The notes under the pieces: model-generated
Databases searched by the model: none
What the model was told of the DNA's origin: nothing
What the model saw: the letters and a program-made list of their open reading frames with translations, nothing else
Shown: one piece after another, positions 1 through 12,204 of the stretch
Position numbering within the stretch: position 1 is the stretch's first letter
Layout: each line of letters begins with the position of its first letter
Position numbers and translations under genes: made by a program
Assembly (NCBI GenBank): GCA_903813345.2
Contig: CAIIXF020000003.1
Location: 23,515,248 to 23,579,247 of the forward strand
Origin: Owenia fusiformis
Taxonomy: Eukaryota > Annelida > Polychaeta > Sabellida > Oweniidae
Direction of reading: 5' to 3'
Length of the DNA stretch: 64,000 nucleotides

Positions 1-83
1 TGTCAGTCTGATTAGTTATTAATAGATGTCAGGCCAAGGAACTACACCGACTGGTGCTGCCATCTTCTGTACAAAATAAATCC

Positions 84-92
84 AAGATGGCA
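84..92 (+). promoter_or_regulatory. YY1-like motif over the PDCD5 start codon
   Basis: The sequence AAGATGGC spans the initiator ATG. YY1 motifs of this form overlapping the start codon are common in animal housekeeping genes. A role here is inferred from the motif alone. Confidence 0.4.
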
Positions 93-3000
93 GATGATGA
101 ACTTGCAATGCATAGGCAGAAAAGGATGGCTGAGCTGCAGGCCCAGATGGGAGTGAGTAGGTTGATGCTATAAACATTGAACTTACATAATTTTTTATCA
201 TATGTAAAGAGATTTGGGGGTTGAAATGTTATACTTTCTTAGATATAAGGCTATAGTCTAAATGCTTTTTTTTATACATTTTTTTATGGTTGGTCATTCG
301 CTTCGGTGATTGGTATCACTAATGTAGAAATCTCCTTACTTTTTGTACAATTGAGATGCATGTTAAATTGACAAAGTTTAGCTTGCAATTTCTCAAATTG
401 CAACCCATTGATTTTTAAAGAATTTTAGAGAAATACAGCAAAACATCTCACCTTACTTACTGCGAAAGCATTGTGGATTTTGATATAATAGCTTTCCCAC
501 GGCGCACTTGGGCAGCTGAATTATAGTGACCCTTGAAACACAAATTAAGTCGATCAGCGTCGATCAGTGGCTTACTTTTGGTCTCTAACTGTGTCTTCCA
601 TCGGTATCATCAATCCGTGCAAGTATTGGAGCGCTGAAATACTTCTTTTTCGATCAAGACTTGTAAATCGTTCTTCGAGTGAATCAAGGAGGATTGGCTC
701 CCAGAGTGCACCACCGATATTCTGTCCCATATATGGGTATGTCGTAATACAAAATTCGAATTCAAACAGCCGCCATTTTGTTCACTTCAACATTTAAATC
801 GTGAATTTTGGTCTTATTTCCAAACGAAAAATTCCAAAACTCACAAGAAATGATCGAGATATTGGTTCGAATCTTTTGAACTGTTTATTTTGAATTTATA
901 GTCGGTTTTAATTTCAGAAAATAATGACATTTCCACGTTTTCATTGTTGGAAAATATCGAGTTTCGATCCTGGGAGCCAATCCTCCTTGGAGTGAATGTT
1001 TTTTTCGACCCATTTCCAATATGGCGGTTTGCTAGGAGCGAGATACGCAACGAACGAAATGAATTTTGAGAATGAGTTAGGTTCGGACAACCTCCGGAAA
1101 TTTGCGAAAATGTCTGAGCAGAAAACGCCATATTGGAATTTTGCAGAAAAAAGATTCACTCGACTAACAATTACAAGTCTTGATCGAAGAGGAAGTACTT
1201 CAGCGCTCCAATACTTGCACGGAAGGATGATAATGATGTATGACATAGTGCATAGTTAGAGAACAAAAGTAAGGCGCTGATCGACGCTGATCGATTCAAT
1301 TCATGTTTCAGAGGTCACGATTATTCAGCTGTCCATTTCCCCGTTCGAGAGCCATAAATTGAAAACCTAACATGGCTCTCGAAGTGAGTAAATCTCACCT
1401 TCATGTCAAAAAATTGAGACCCTATCTGTTGCAAGACTTATGGCTGCCAAAACCGTTACCATGTTATTAAGTTTTTTTAAGTTAAGCAAGGATCCTGCCA
1501 TGACTGTGGTAGTGTTATCGTGAAAGCCTGGTATAACCGTAGTGATGTTGAAGCACGATATGACCGAGACAATGGTTATTAAACTTATATTATATGACAT
1601 TTAGAAGCATGAGAATACAGTAATGAAAAAAATCATAAATAAATCTAGACTCAAGTGCTTTGATACATAAAATTTAGATTCATTATCTCATAATTATCCC
1701 ATCAAACGATTATCCCATCGAACGAAGTTCGGAGGGATATAGGGAACGCCTCCGTCCGTACGTACGTCCGTCCGTCTGTCCGTACGTACGTACGTCCGTC
1801 CGTCCGTCCATACGTCCGTCCGTCAATCCGTCCGGGCAATAACTCAAATACCGTTAGCCCGATTTTGTTCATATTTTGTACACATATACCCTATGGGGGT
1901 AGAAGTTCTGCTCGAAAGCCGATTTTCAAAATGGCCGCTCATTTCAAAATGGCGGCCATTTTAGTGCCGATTTTACAGTAATTTAGGTGCAATATGTAAA
2001 ACTGTAATAGCAATATGTTTTAAATGTAAAAAAATTATAAAGGACATTAATAATGCTACAAATGTAGATATTAAAGAAGCGCATGGCAGCCATCTTGAAA
2101 AATGGCGGCCTTAACTCGTCATTTTACGATTTTTGCTGTAACTCAAAAAATAGTGGAGCGATTTTGTTCATATTTGGTATGTGAATACTATAAGCATTGC
2201 ACATTGTCTAAAGACACTTTTGGTAGAAGGCGGCCATTTTGAAAAATGGCCGCCATTTTAACGTATTTTACTATAACTCGAAAAGTAGTGGAGCGATTTT
2301 GATTTTGTTCATATTTGATATGTGAATACTGTAAGCATGGCACATTGTCTAATAAAACTTTGGGGAGTAGTCGGCCATTTTGAAAAATGGCCACCATTTT
2401 TATGTGTGTTATTTTACAAGTACATGTGCGATTTTTCAAAAATTTTAGAGGTGGCTACTTAAAAGCATATTATTTCTTCTGATGACACCTTGGCAAGTGA
2501 GCAACCATTTTGAAAATGGTGGCCTTTCTGGTGTGTTGTTTTATGATATTTGCTATTCGTTTGTAAAAATGCCAGCTATCTCTGTTCGATGGGATTCGCT
2601 ACGCTTTGGCGTTGCCGTTGTTCTGGTTCCGCAAACTAAAATTCTAATCTCATTCAAGAATGTGAACATTGTCATGGTCATATCAGGCTTTAACATTACC
2701 ACGGTCATGACAGGTCATGCCCCCCGATCCACGCTTCACGCACAACTCATCCATATCTAAAATCCTTCTGACGCCTCTGCACTAACACGGTCATGACAGG
2801 ATCCTTGCCAAACTTAAAAACACTTAATAACACAGTTATACTGTACACTAGGCATATGTCTATAGAGTATTCCATTGGCGTTGGAAGGGGGAGGTCGTTG
2901 GGGGCGACTGTCCCCCCTTTTCCCAGATTTTTTTAGATTTGAAACAGAGCTTAGAATTCAAAGCTCTAGAGTTAATTAAAGTCAAAGTGTAATAATGACA

Positions 3001-6000
3001 GAAATGATACTATGTCAGTATCTAGTGTACATCAAGCATAGAAGATCTCATTTTTCATATTATATTAATTCTGTGCCTTGTATAGTTTCTCAGGAACCCA
3101 TACAATATGTATATACTTTGAGTGCAAAATGTATGTTTTAGTAAAAGTCAGTTTTTTAGTCAAAGTCAAGTTAAATTTTCTATAAACACAATTTTTTTCT
3201 TGTTTTTATTATTGGAAATGTTGTGCCCTAACATTCAAGTTCATGTAACATACGTTTTCGAAACAACTTTTATTGAAAGCTCTCTTATGTCTTGACTATA
3301 TCTACAGGGTGGGCCAAAAAACCACCCCCTAGCCATTATTCCTGATAAATATTTATTTTTTAACATGTACACCAACAATGATATATCATTTTAAAGATAA
3401 TTTAATTTGCAACAAAATGATATATAATAGCACCATTTTCAACAACCCCATATAGAAATATAACCAATTATGTGGCATGGGGGTCAAAAAACACCTTTTC
3501 AATTTTTATCAATTTTGCGAGCAATAGCCTTTTTCTACCAAATTTTACTATTCAGTTAAAAATTGCAACATTGTCATGAATCTTTCATAATTAGATATTA
3601 TACATTGTTTTCATTCAGATTTTGAACCATGCATGCTCAATAAACATGTGTATGCTTATAAAACAAATTAATTTCTTCTTCAGTCTGTCTAAATATGGCT
3701 CAATAGACCCATCCCCTGACCCATCCTCTGATCAGATTATTCGCTTAAGACGCGAAAGCCATTGGTTGATGGCATAATTGATGGATGTATGCGGAAGTAC
3801 CATTCAACTACTAGTTATTCTTTGTTTTAGTCCCTCTACATCCCTGATAGGCTGGGTATCTTTAAACACCAACTGTTCTAGATGCCCCCAGGTATGGTAA
3901 TCAACATTATTGGGATCTGGACTGTCAGTAAGCCATTTGTCCGGGCTAGAGATGGTGACATCTCGAATCTCCAAAAACTCCAGGGTAGCATTGGACCGGT
4001 GACAGGTCATCTCAACCCCAAGTCATCTCAACCCAGTCCAACTCAACCCCAAGTCAACTCAACCCCAGTAAAACTCAACCCCAAGTCAACTCAACCCTGT
4101 TAAACTCAACCCCAGTAAAACTCAACCCTATTCATTTTGAAAATGGTGGCCTTTCTGGTGTGTTGTTTTATGATATTTGCTATTCGTTTGTAAAAATGCC
4201 AGCTATCTCTGTTCGATGGGATTCGCTACGCTTTGGCGTTGCCGTTGTTCTGGTTCCGCAAACTAAAATTCTAATCTCATTCAAGAATGTGAACATTGTC
4301 ATGGTCATATCAGGCTTTAACATTACCACGGTCATGACAGGTCATGCCCCCCGATCCACGCTTCACGCACAACTCATCCATATCTAAAATCCTTCTGACG
4401 CCTCTGCACTAACACGGTCATGACAGGATCCTTGCCAAACTTAAAAACACTTAATAACACAGTTATACTGTACACTAGGCATATGTCTATAGAGTATTCC
4501 ATTGGCGTTGGAAGGGGGAGGTCGTTGGGGGCGACTGTCCCCCCTTTTCCCAGATTTTTTTAGATTTGAAACAGAGCTTAGAATTCAAAGCTCTAGAGTT
4601 AATTAAAGTCAAAGTGTAATAATGACAGAAATGATACTATGTCAGTATCTAGTGTACATCAAGCATAGAAGATCTCATTTTTCATATTATATTAATTCTG
4701 TGCCTTGTATAGTTTCTCAGGAACCCATACAATATGTATATACTTTGAGTGCAAAATGTATGTTTTAGTAAAAGTCAGTTTTTTAGTCAAAGTCAAGTTA
4801 AATTTTCTATAAACACAATTTTTTTCTTGTTTTTATTATTGGAAATGTTGTGCCCTAACATTCAAGTTCATGTAACATACGTTTTCGAAACAACTTTTAT
4901 TGAAAGCTCTCTTATGTCTTGACTATATCTACAGGGTGGGCCAAAAAACCACCCCCTAGCCATTATTCCTGATAAATATTTATTTTTTAACATGTACACC
5001 AACAATGATATATCATTTTAAAGATAATTTAATTTGCAACAAAATGATATATAATAGCACCATTTTCAACAACCCCATATAGAAATATAACCAATTATGT
5101 GGCATGGGGGTCAAAAAACACCTTTTCAATTTTTATCAATTTTGCGAGCAATAGCCTTTTTCTACCAAATTTTACTATTCAGTTAAAAATTGCAACATTG
5201 TCATGAATCTTTCATAATTAGATATTATACATTGTTTTCATTCAGATTTTGAACCATGCATGCTCAATAAACATGTGTATGCTTATAAAACAAATTAATT
5301 TCTTCTTCAGTCTGTCTAAATATGGCTCAATAGACCCATCCCCTGACCCATCCTCTGATCAGATTATTCGCTTAAGACGCGAAAGCCATTGGTTGATGGC
5401 ATAATTGATGGATGTATGCGGAAGTACCATTCAACTACTAGTTATTCTTTGTTTTAGTCCCTCTACATCCCTGATAGGCTGGGTATCTTTAAACACCAAC
5501 TGTTCTAGATGCCCCCAGGTATGGTAATCAACATTATTGGGATCTGGACTGTCAGTAAGCCATTTGTCCGGGCTAGAGATGGTGACATCTCGAATCTCCA
5601 AAAACTCCAGGGTAGCATTGGACCGGTGACAGGTCATCTCAACCCCAAGTCATCTCAACCCAGTCCAACTCAACCCCAAGTCAACTCAACCCCAGTAAAA
5701 CTCAACCCCAAGTCAACTCAACCCTGTTAAACTCAACCCCAGTAAAACTCAACCCTATTCATTTGTGCAATGTCTAATTTAATTTCTTATGAAGAATAAT
5801 TTTTGGCTCGCTTATGCCACAATCGGCACCCCCTGACTGAAAACCTATTTTTTGGGGCGATCGCATCCCTCCTGACTGAAAGCTGGCTATGCCCCTGGAA
5901 AGCAATGGTCATGTTCCAGTTTTCCAAATAATCAAGAGTGTCAACCTCATAGGGATTACAACAAAACAAACGTATTAGCAAGATTAATAAAATGACCCAT

Positions 6001-9000
6001 ATTTTAATCCTATTAGTACCATGTTGACATTTTGGAGATAAACTCATTATTAACTATCATCCAAAAAGGCAGTGGTCTAAGAATGAAAATCACAAACTGA
6101 ATCATTCGAATTATTTTTATGAAATAAACTTTCTTATAAGTTTATCAATATATAGAAATATAGGGGTTGAGTTTTACTGGGGTTGAGTTTTACAGGGTTG
6201 AGTTGACTTGGGGTTGAGTTTTACTGGGGTTGACTTGACTTGGGGTTGAGTTGACTTGGGGTTGAGTTTTACTGGGTTGAGTTGACTTGGGGTTGAGATG
6301 ACCAGGAAGCTAATGACATGAGGTGTTAACTCGCTGGTGTCCACTCGGTGTTTCCCAAAAAGGAAAGACCGTACAGGCCCTGTTTTCGTTGAACCAGGAG
6401 CAAAAATCTGAATGTTAATGGCATGAGGTGTTCACTCCTCAAAGATATAAAAAACATGTGAAAAAAAATTCATTTTCTGATAGGAAAGTGCTTCTTCACA
6501 CAGGTCCAACCACACCGAGTGGACACCAGCGAGTTAACACCTCATGTCATTAACATTCAGATTTTTGCTCCTGGTTCAACGAAAACAGAGCCTGTACAGT
6601 CTTTCCTTTTTGGGAAACACCGAGTGGACACCACTACCCTTTCAGAAAAATGTCATCTCGATTTGAGTAGCCTTTTATCGCAAATGTCCCTATTCTTGCT
6701 TACTGATATAAGAGTCTATCCTGTTGATTACATGTATAGTACTTGGGGCATTTAGAACAGTTGGTCTATGAAGATCACTAGCCTATCAGGGATGTACACA
6801 AACTGAAAGAATGAGTAATTAGGAGTTCGATGGTACTTCCGCAGAGATCCATAAATTATACCAATGGCTTTTGCGTCTTTAGCGAATAATCCGATCAGAG
6901 GATGGGTCCAGGAGATGGGTCTATTGAGCCATACTGTATTTGGACAGACTTAAAAGGAAATTAATTTGTTTTATGAGCATACACATGTTTATTGAGCATG
7001 CATGGTTCAACAACTGAATGAAAACAATATATAATATCCAATTATGAAAAACTCATGACAATGTTGCAATTTTTAACTGAACAGTAAAATTTGGTAGAAA
7101 TAGGCTATTGTTCGCAAAATCGATGAAAATTGAAAAGGTGTTTTTTGACCCCCATGTCACATAAATGGTTATATTTCGAGCCAGGGTTGTTGAAAATTGT
7201 TTTCTTATAATATCAATTTGTTGCAAATTAAATTATCTTTAAAATGATATATCATTGTTGGTGTACATGTTGAAAAATGAATATTTATCAGGAATATCGG
7301 CTAGGGGGGTGGTTTTTTTTTGGCCCACCCTGTATATTGTATGTCTTTTAATATCTGCCAAATTAATCAAGGGTAGAGTAGATGGTCCGTACTGTACTAC
7401 TGGTTAATTTTGCGAGTTTGAATTTTGCGAATTTTGAGAAGTTAAGATCCCATTATTCTCTGAATTCTCAAGCTCTGTAAATAGGGATACCTCATGTACA
7501 GTAAGTACTAGAGGTGCAACTCGAATGCCAGTACTCGCCACTCACTCGTTGAACCTGTCCAAGATAGTTACTCGAGTACGTTTTTTCAAACTCGAGTAGG
7601 CATGTTTTCTTATGAAGTGTTTTAAACCCCGGGAATGATGATTTTTTTGTATGCAATGAACGAAATAAAGTATCGATTCCGGAAACAAAATGAAAATATT
7701 TAAAAACAAACAAACACACACACCCTCATTTTTGCGAGCATGCGAGTGGTACTCGATCACAGTGGCATTTTCACACTTTCTACTCGAGTAGCATTTTTCT
7801 TGCGAGTTGCACCACTAGTAAGTACACCTACCTAATGTCATATTTGGATAAGATTTACAATTACTGCTAGATCTTGGTCAACAGTACGCTGCACCTTAAC
7901 CTCTATTACATCATCATTTTCAGTTTATTTGATCTAATAAGCCACTGTAACAGACATTGTTACTTAGTATCCCATTTATCGCCTAATAACACTGGACAAA
8001 TGTACGAGTCACAAAATACAATGAAGTCCCGGAGAATTTAATTGACAAGTTCGCGAAAGATTAGTATTTTTGTGATTTTACTACAATGGGGAAAAGCGCG
8101 AAACTAAATTGCACGCGAAAAATACCGGGAGTACAGTAGTTTGAAAATTTAGATGTGCAAGGATGTTCTTTACTCAATTTTTTCTGCCAAATTGAAGGCT
8201 TATTCAAGACATTCTGATGTATGATCTGGTTTAATCAGTTAATAATAGAATGGCTCATTATAACTCTTTGAAGTTTGATGATGAAAATAACACAATATAT
8301 TTTTTCTTTCAGGGTGGTGGTGGTCCGGGAGGTGGACCAAGTCTAGAACAACAAGAGGAACAAAGACAACGACAGTCAGATATGAAAAATAGTATTTTAT
8401 ACCAAGTGCTTTCACAAGAAGCCATAGCTAGGTGTAAGTTAATATAATTGAATAAAAGGTATTCATTTTTATGGTTTCCAACTTTCCACGTAACATATAT
8501 ACAAGTTATAGAGGCCAGTGGGAGTATTATATATCACTAGTAAAATTCTATAAACCTCTGGCAATATAATTTCACTTCAAAAGTCTACCATATTTTTTTT
8601 TTTTTTTGTAAATAACATAGCCTATTTATTTGCTATTTTACATCATATGTTGTTTCATCTACAAAGTCTACAATATTAAATTATTATCATATTCATGTTC
8701 CAGTAAAAACTATAGCAGTTGCTAAACCAGAGAAAGCCAGGATGTTGGAGAGCATGATAGTTCAAATGGCACAGCGGGGACAAATAGGAGATAAGGTACA
8801 GTGTTTATAGCGTCTCTTTTGCTCACATGTGGTGTGGTCGCATGAGTTCAAGACTATATATTCAGGAGTTTCAGAGGAATTTCTTAGAACAAAGCAAAAT
8901 AATGAAAACAACAGGCAATTCAAATAAAAACAGTGGACAAAACACATGAAAACAACTTGCAAAACAGATGATTGAGAAAGGCAAGGTCAAGGTCATCTCA

Positions 9001-10223
9001 ACCTTAGGTCATCTCATTTGCAATGGGCAAAATTATTAGAAATTGTTTTTAACATGGAAACAGTTTCAAAATGTATTGTACATATCTGTTTATTTTGCTT
9101 AGATACATGTTTATTTGATATTCACACGTAGACCTGATGTAAAATATACATAATCGTATTCCAGTGCCGACTTTATTCATTCTCATGTTTCAGTTGAGTG
9201 AAGCCCAATTTAAGGAACTATTAGAAAAAGTCACTTCTCAGACTCAGAAAACTACAACTGTCAAGGTATGTAAGTAGGAAGTAAAAATTAAAGCACATGA
9301 CTGAATGAATTGAGCTTAGTCCCCATGTAAAGTTTGAAAATATGTTTTATCATCCATTTACTTCAAGTTATGTAAGAGATTTTTGAAGAAAGAAAATGTT
9401 GTCAGCGTTTCATTTCTCAAATATTCAAATTTCCCGCCATTTTATCTAATGTGCCACTTCAATGTTTTTTATCATGCCAAAAATTTTCTATGTTTAACTT
9501 TTCTTAAAGTTCCAAAAATTTTCTTTGTTAAACTTTTCTTAAAGTTCAACGAATAGTTGGCAATGACCTGAAGATGCGTTTGATCTGCTTAAAGTAGGTA
9601 CTGATGAACGATTGAATTAACAAATTTATCTATTTTAAACGTTTTAATTTAACTGACCTGCCTACCCTAAATACAGGTTACCATGGCAACCTTATCTCAA
9701 AATTAATTTAAGATATAGCTATAGTATTTTAGCATTGTATGATTGTGTAATTACACATTCTATATGTTCTGAAAAATGAGAGGGATGTGTGAAAAGATCA
9801 CAAAATGAGAGCATTTTTATCAGAATATATGGATCGCCCCTTGTATGTGAATCAATTTTCTTAATTGTTTTTGGCACAAAACATGTAAGGATGAATGCTA
9901 TGCGTTGGTATGAATTATCACTTATTAAAAGAAATGTGTGACCTTTAAAAGTTAGTTAGAACAAAAAGTCCTTCAAATACCACTTTTTGAAATTAAAAAA
10001 AGTTTCACATATCACATTTTGACAACATTTGGGTAACCATACAATATAAGCCAAAGTGGTTTAAACTTTATATGGGGGCTTTAAATATATTATACTTGTG
10101 GAATTTGTATGTGTTAACAAATATATATATACAAGTACATGTATATCTGAAAATACGTAAACTGCAAGCATTTTTTTCCAGTTTGACAGAAGGAGAGCAG
10201 CATTAGACTCAGATTCCGATTAA
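87..10223 (+). CDS. PDCD5: PDCD5 (programmed cell death protein 5), 5 coding exons
   Basis: Coding exons are 87-152, 8313-8433, 8704-8795, 9194-9265 and 10182-10223 (stop TAA at 10221). All junctions are GT..AG and the reading frame is kept. The product is about 130 aa (human about 125). It starts MADDELAMHRQKRMAELQAQ, followed by a glycine-rich linker, a Q/E/R-rich helix, the PDCD5 core with AKPEKARMLESMIVQMAQRG, and an acidic tail ending DSDSD. PDCD5 is a small three-helix-bundle protein of nucleus and cytosol, linked to apoptosis, the TIP60/p53 pathway and the CCT chaperonin (family knowledge). The second exon's donor is best placed after 8433, because this gives a strong GTAAGT and restores the conserved R-L-K-T. 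Intron 1 is 8.2 kb and packed with transposons; the other introns are short and mostly plain. The start codon lies in a YY1-like AAGATGGC motif. Confidence 0.97.
505..1345. mobile_element. Fold-back (long TIR) element in PDCD5 intron 1
   Basis: The left arm (about 505-706) reappears in reverse complement at about 965-998 and 1140-1345. Shared blocks include CAGCGTCGATCAG / CTGATCGACGCTG, the text around TATTGGAGCGCTGAA, and GGATTGGCTCCCAG. The arms are imperfect and there is no transposase, so this is probably a non-autonomous DNA transposon or fold-back element. The short ORFs here are by-products of the repeat. Exact ends are uncertain. Confidence 0.7.
1693..2560. repeat. Dispersed repeat with hairpin end, CCGT tract and degenerate internal units
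   Basis: It begins with a terminal hairpin (CGAACGAAGTTCG, near 1718), then a CCGT/CGTA-rich tract (1749-1833). Several degenerate units of roughly 110-170 bp follow, each containing a complementary pair like GCCATTTTGAAAAATGGC. A relative lies in the opposite orientation at about 58000-59225, with the same hairpin-plus-CCGT end. No coding capacity was seen. Confidence 0.75.
1749..1833. repeat. CCGT/CGTA simple-sequence tract
   Basis: Runs of CCGT and CGTA tetranucleotides with scattered substitutions, directly downstream of the hairpin end of the surrounding repeat. Confidence 0.9.
3304..4010 (-). pseudogene. Mariner-like transposase C-terminal remnant with TIR (copy 1)
   Basis: On the minus strand 3804-4010 encodes a fragment with W-L-T-D-S-P-D-P-N-N-V-D-Y-H-T-W-G and then I-R-D-V-E-G-L-K-Q-R-I. 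This is the usual end of the catalytic region of Tc1/mariner-type (DDE) transposases. The outer end at 3304 is ACAGGGTGGGCCAAAAAACC, which looks like a terminal inverted repeat. Only the C-terminal quarter is present, so the copy is dead. The other end is replaced by a minisatellite. Confidence 0.75.
4016..4132. repeat. CTCAACCCCAAGTCAA minisatellite
   Basis: Short units such as CTCAACCCCAAGTCAACT and CTCAACCCCAGTAAAA in tandem. The same tract recurs at 5643-5759, and in reverse complement at 6162-6303. Confidence 0.85.
4931..5637 (-). pseudogene. Mariner-like transposase remnant (copy 2, inside the tandem duplication)
   Basis: Same content as 3304-4010, shifted by 1627 bp. The fragment at 5431-5637 translates identically. 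Confidence 0.75.
5643..5759. repeat. CTCAACCCCAAGTCAA minisatellite, duplicated copy
   Basis: Identical to the tract at 4016-4132; part of the 1627-bp tandem duplication. Confidence 0.85.
6162..6303. repeat. Reverse-complement copy of the CTCAACCCC minisatellite
   Basis: Tandem units of GGGGTTGAGTTTTACT and GGGGTTGAGTTGACTT, the reverse complement of the tracts at 4016 and 5643. This gives a potential long inverted repeat across about 0.4-2 kb. Confidence 0.85.
6314..6640. mobile_element. Fold-back element, arms about 115 bp
   Basis: 6314-6428 and 6513-6640 are inverted copies that share GTGTCCACTCGGTG, TTTCCCAAAAAGGAAAGAC and GAACCAGGAGCAAAAATCTG. Each arm itself repeats the CATGAGGTGTT or GTGGACACC end motif. 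No coding capacity. Confidence 0.75.
6700..7333 (+). pseudogene. Mariner-like element 3' end, opposite orientation
   Basis: A diverged plus-strand copy of the same mariner-like tail. It includes P-V-D-Y-M-Y-S-T-W-G near 6720-6750, interrupted by stops, and ends in TGGCCCACCCTGTA at 7321-7334, the complement of the TIR at 3304. With the minus-strand copies it forms a large inverted arrangement. Confidence 0.65.
7509..7817. mobile_element. hAT-type MITE with 8-bp target site duplication
   Basis: The ends are TAGAGGTGCAACTCG and its near complement CGAGTTGCACCACTA. They are flanked on both sides by the 8-bp direct repeat GTAAGTAC (7501-7508 and 7818-7825). Eight-bp duplications and TAGRGGTG-like ends are typical of hAT elements. 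At 309 bp it cannot encode a transposase. It lies in PDCD5 intron 1. Confidence 0.85.
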
Positions 10224-11019
10224 GGTATAGAGACGAGCAGTATTTGTTACAAGCCACCTCTCACTCTTAATATGGAGAACTACTCACCAAGCTAAATATG
10301 GAATTAGCTTATTCATTGCCAAATATGGAATTTTCATTAAGAATATCAAGCCACCTATGGCATTGTAAACACAGAAGATTGTGTAACCTATTAACATGAT
10401 AAAGCCAAATATGTAATATATTGCAAAATGTGGATCCTTCAAATATGGAATACTAGTATGGATTACCACTCATACTTATTCTATTGCCAAAGGACTATCT
10501 AGTAAAGGATATGGATAACAAGTGAGTGTCTAATACTCTGGACTGCTCATATATCTTCTCTGTTTCATCTATACTACTATGGAATTGCCAGTATCATTTT
10601 TGTCACAGCAAATATGGAGTTAAAACTATTGTAAATGCTGGACTTCTAATAGAGTGGATTTTCAAAATATTAAATATTTATCTCATGTGGATCTGACACA
10701 AACATTAGAGGAATACTTGTTATCATCATTATCAAACGATATTACAGATTGGTCGACAATGTTTTGTTTTACTCTTCCATTTTGAGTATTGTAGGAAGAG
10801 AATTGTGTTCAGTTATGATTCTGTGATATTTCAAAAGTCTGCATAAAAGACTCCACTCTTTGACTTCATTTCAAGTAAAGTCATTGAATCAGTACTGTAC
10901 ACAACGTTCATTTAACTTGAAATGTACAAGAACACCATGCAACATATGTACGAAACCTGAGTAAATGAGTTTGAAGCCCTCTTGTTGATATAGTTCATCA
11001 CTACAATATTGTAGCATGT

Positions 11020-11130
11020 GTAATGATCCTTGATAGCAAGTTGCTACGGTAGCGATAGGGTCTGGGTTCAATTCCTGCACAGGGCATTGAATTTAGCATA
11101 CTCCCTTTCATGTCTAGTATCTGGCTTGTT
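11020..11130 (+). repeat. tRNA-type SINE, copy 1
   Basis: It contains TAGCAAGTTGCTAC, then GGGTTCAATTCCTGC (a B-box-like motif), the phrase GGCATTGAATTTAGCA and TATCTGGCTTGTT. The same order of blocks recurs at 62598-62715 with base differences. The B box with a shared unrelated tail fits a tRNA-derived SINE. No clear A box or poly(A) tail was identified. Confidence 0.65.
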
Positions 11131-11373
11131 ACACTACAGCTCCCCGGAGACATCTCGGATCGTTACTCATGTCATGTATATGTAATTCGAACATGATTGT
11201 ATTCACGCCTTCTATAAACTGAAAACAAAGTCAACATTTCACCCGGGATATATTCGCAATCAATACCCTTGGTAATACGTGTAATGTGTGACGTCATAAT
11301 GGTGGGTCGTAGTAATTGCGGACCATGATGAATATTCAAAACATTTTGGTGAGTTTTCATGTTCGAATTGTAA

Positions 11374-11493
11374 TATAGACCTCAGAGCAGGGGTAATATC
11401 GTTGAATACACCCCTTAGGGCTAGGCACAAAAACGTTTGTGCCTAGACCTGTGGGGTGTATTCGACAATATAACCCCTGCTTTTTGGTCTATA
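11374..11493. mobile_element. 120-bp hairpin MITE
   Basis: TATAGACC..GCAGGGGT..AATACACCCC at the left is complementary to GGGGTGTATT..ACCCCTGC..GGTCTATA at the right. The centre folds again through CTAGGCACAAA / TTTGTGCCTAG. It is an almost complete palindrome flanked by A/T. Confidence 0.75.
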
Positions 11494-11567
11494 TTTCTTA
11501 ATTCATAGTTTAAAGAGAAGTAACTCCCTGATCAGCTGATAAACTTGATGTAGCTTACAAGTTATAT

Positions 11568-11702
11568 CTGAGTCACATTTACTCCAATTCATCGGCTGAC
11601 ACCCACTTGATTGAGTATTTTGTTCAAAACTGAATACAATTTTGAACAAAATACTCAAATCTGCTGGGCACTGGCTGATGATTCGGAGCAAATGTGACTC
11701 AG
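11568..11702. mobile_element. Fold-back element with CTGAGTCACATTT ends
   Basis: The left arm CTGAGTCACATTT..ATCGGCTGACACCCA and the right arm TGGCTGATGATTC..AAATGTGACTCAG are inverted copies meeting at TTTTGTTCAAAA near 11630. A second element with similar termini lies at 18745-18920. Confidence 0.7.
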
Positions 11703-12114
11703 GCATTAATGAAATAAAACATGATATATGTTTAGATTTGAGCATTTATCTCTTTATAAAGTTTATTCTTCTCAGTTTGCTTTGTTTCAATAATAGTATG
11801 TGTCTGTGTGTTAAGCTTTTGAAATTTAATTGTGTAAATACAATCTATCTACAGACATTGGATGCCTAATTGATCTCTATAGTTTTGCCTTTTAGTGGTG
11901 AAACGTTGCATCTGGGCCAAATTGTACCTACACCAATTTATTATTCTCTTGGTGTACACATTCATTTGACCATATTTGGGCTTGTAGCCATAGTTGGCCA
12001 TGTGAGTCCTAGGAAGTGATGCCCAGTTAGTCCAGTCAATGAATATGTAAATATCAAGTGTATTGTATACAATGTAGATGCAGCTTTTGTATCATTTGTA
12101 TTTGTAAATATTAT

Positions 12115-12120
12115 AATAAA
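12115..12120 (+). terminator. Possible poly(A) signal downstream of PDCD5
   Basis: AATAAA after an AT-rich stretch, 1.9 kb beyond the PDCD5 stop. It would imply a long, repeat-containing 3' UTR, and nearer sites cannot be excluded. Confidence 0.3.
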
Positions 12121-12204
12121 TAATATACTAATGCCAACCTAATTATAAGTGCTTGTTGTTATTATTTATCCATGAAAAGAGGCCATATATGCTAAATTTC
12201 CCAA

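Larger units (their letters stand above)
2506..4132. repeat. 1627-bp tandem duplication, copy A
   Basis: This block is repeated head-to-tail at 4133-5759 with an offset of exactly 1627 bp. I noticed no difference between copies in the parts compared, and the translated segments are identical. The junction has the short homology CATTT. Its content is the end of a GCCATTTT-type repeat, non-coding sequence, a mariner-like fragment and a 12-16 bp minisatellite. The copies are either a very recent duplication or an assembly artefact. Confidence 0.95.
4133..5759. repeat. 1627-bp tandem duplication, copy B
   Basis: Direct second copy of 2506-4132. It is followed by CATTT and then unrelated sequence starting GTGCAATG. 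Confidence 0.95.

Noticed and set aside
11020-11130. Functional tRNA gene
   Set aside because: A B-box-like motif is present, but no acceptor stem or anticodon arm can be drawn and a second diverged copy shares the tail. It is a SINE.
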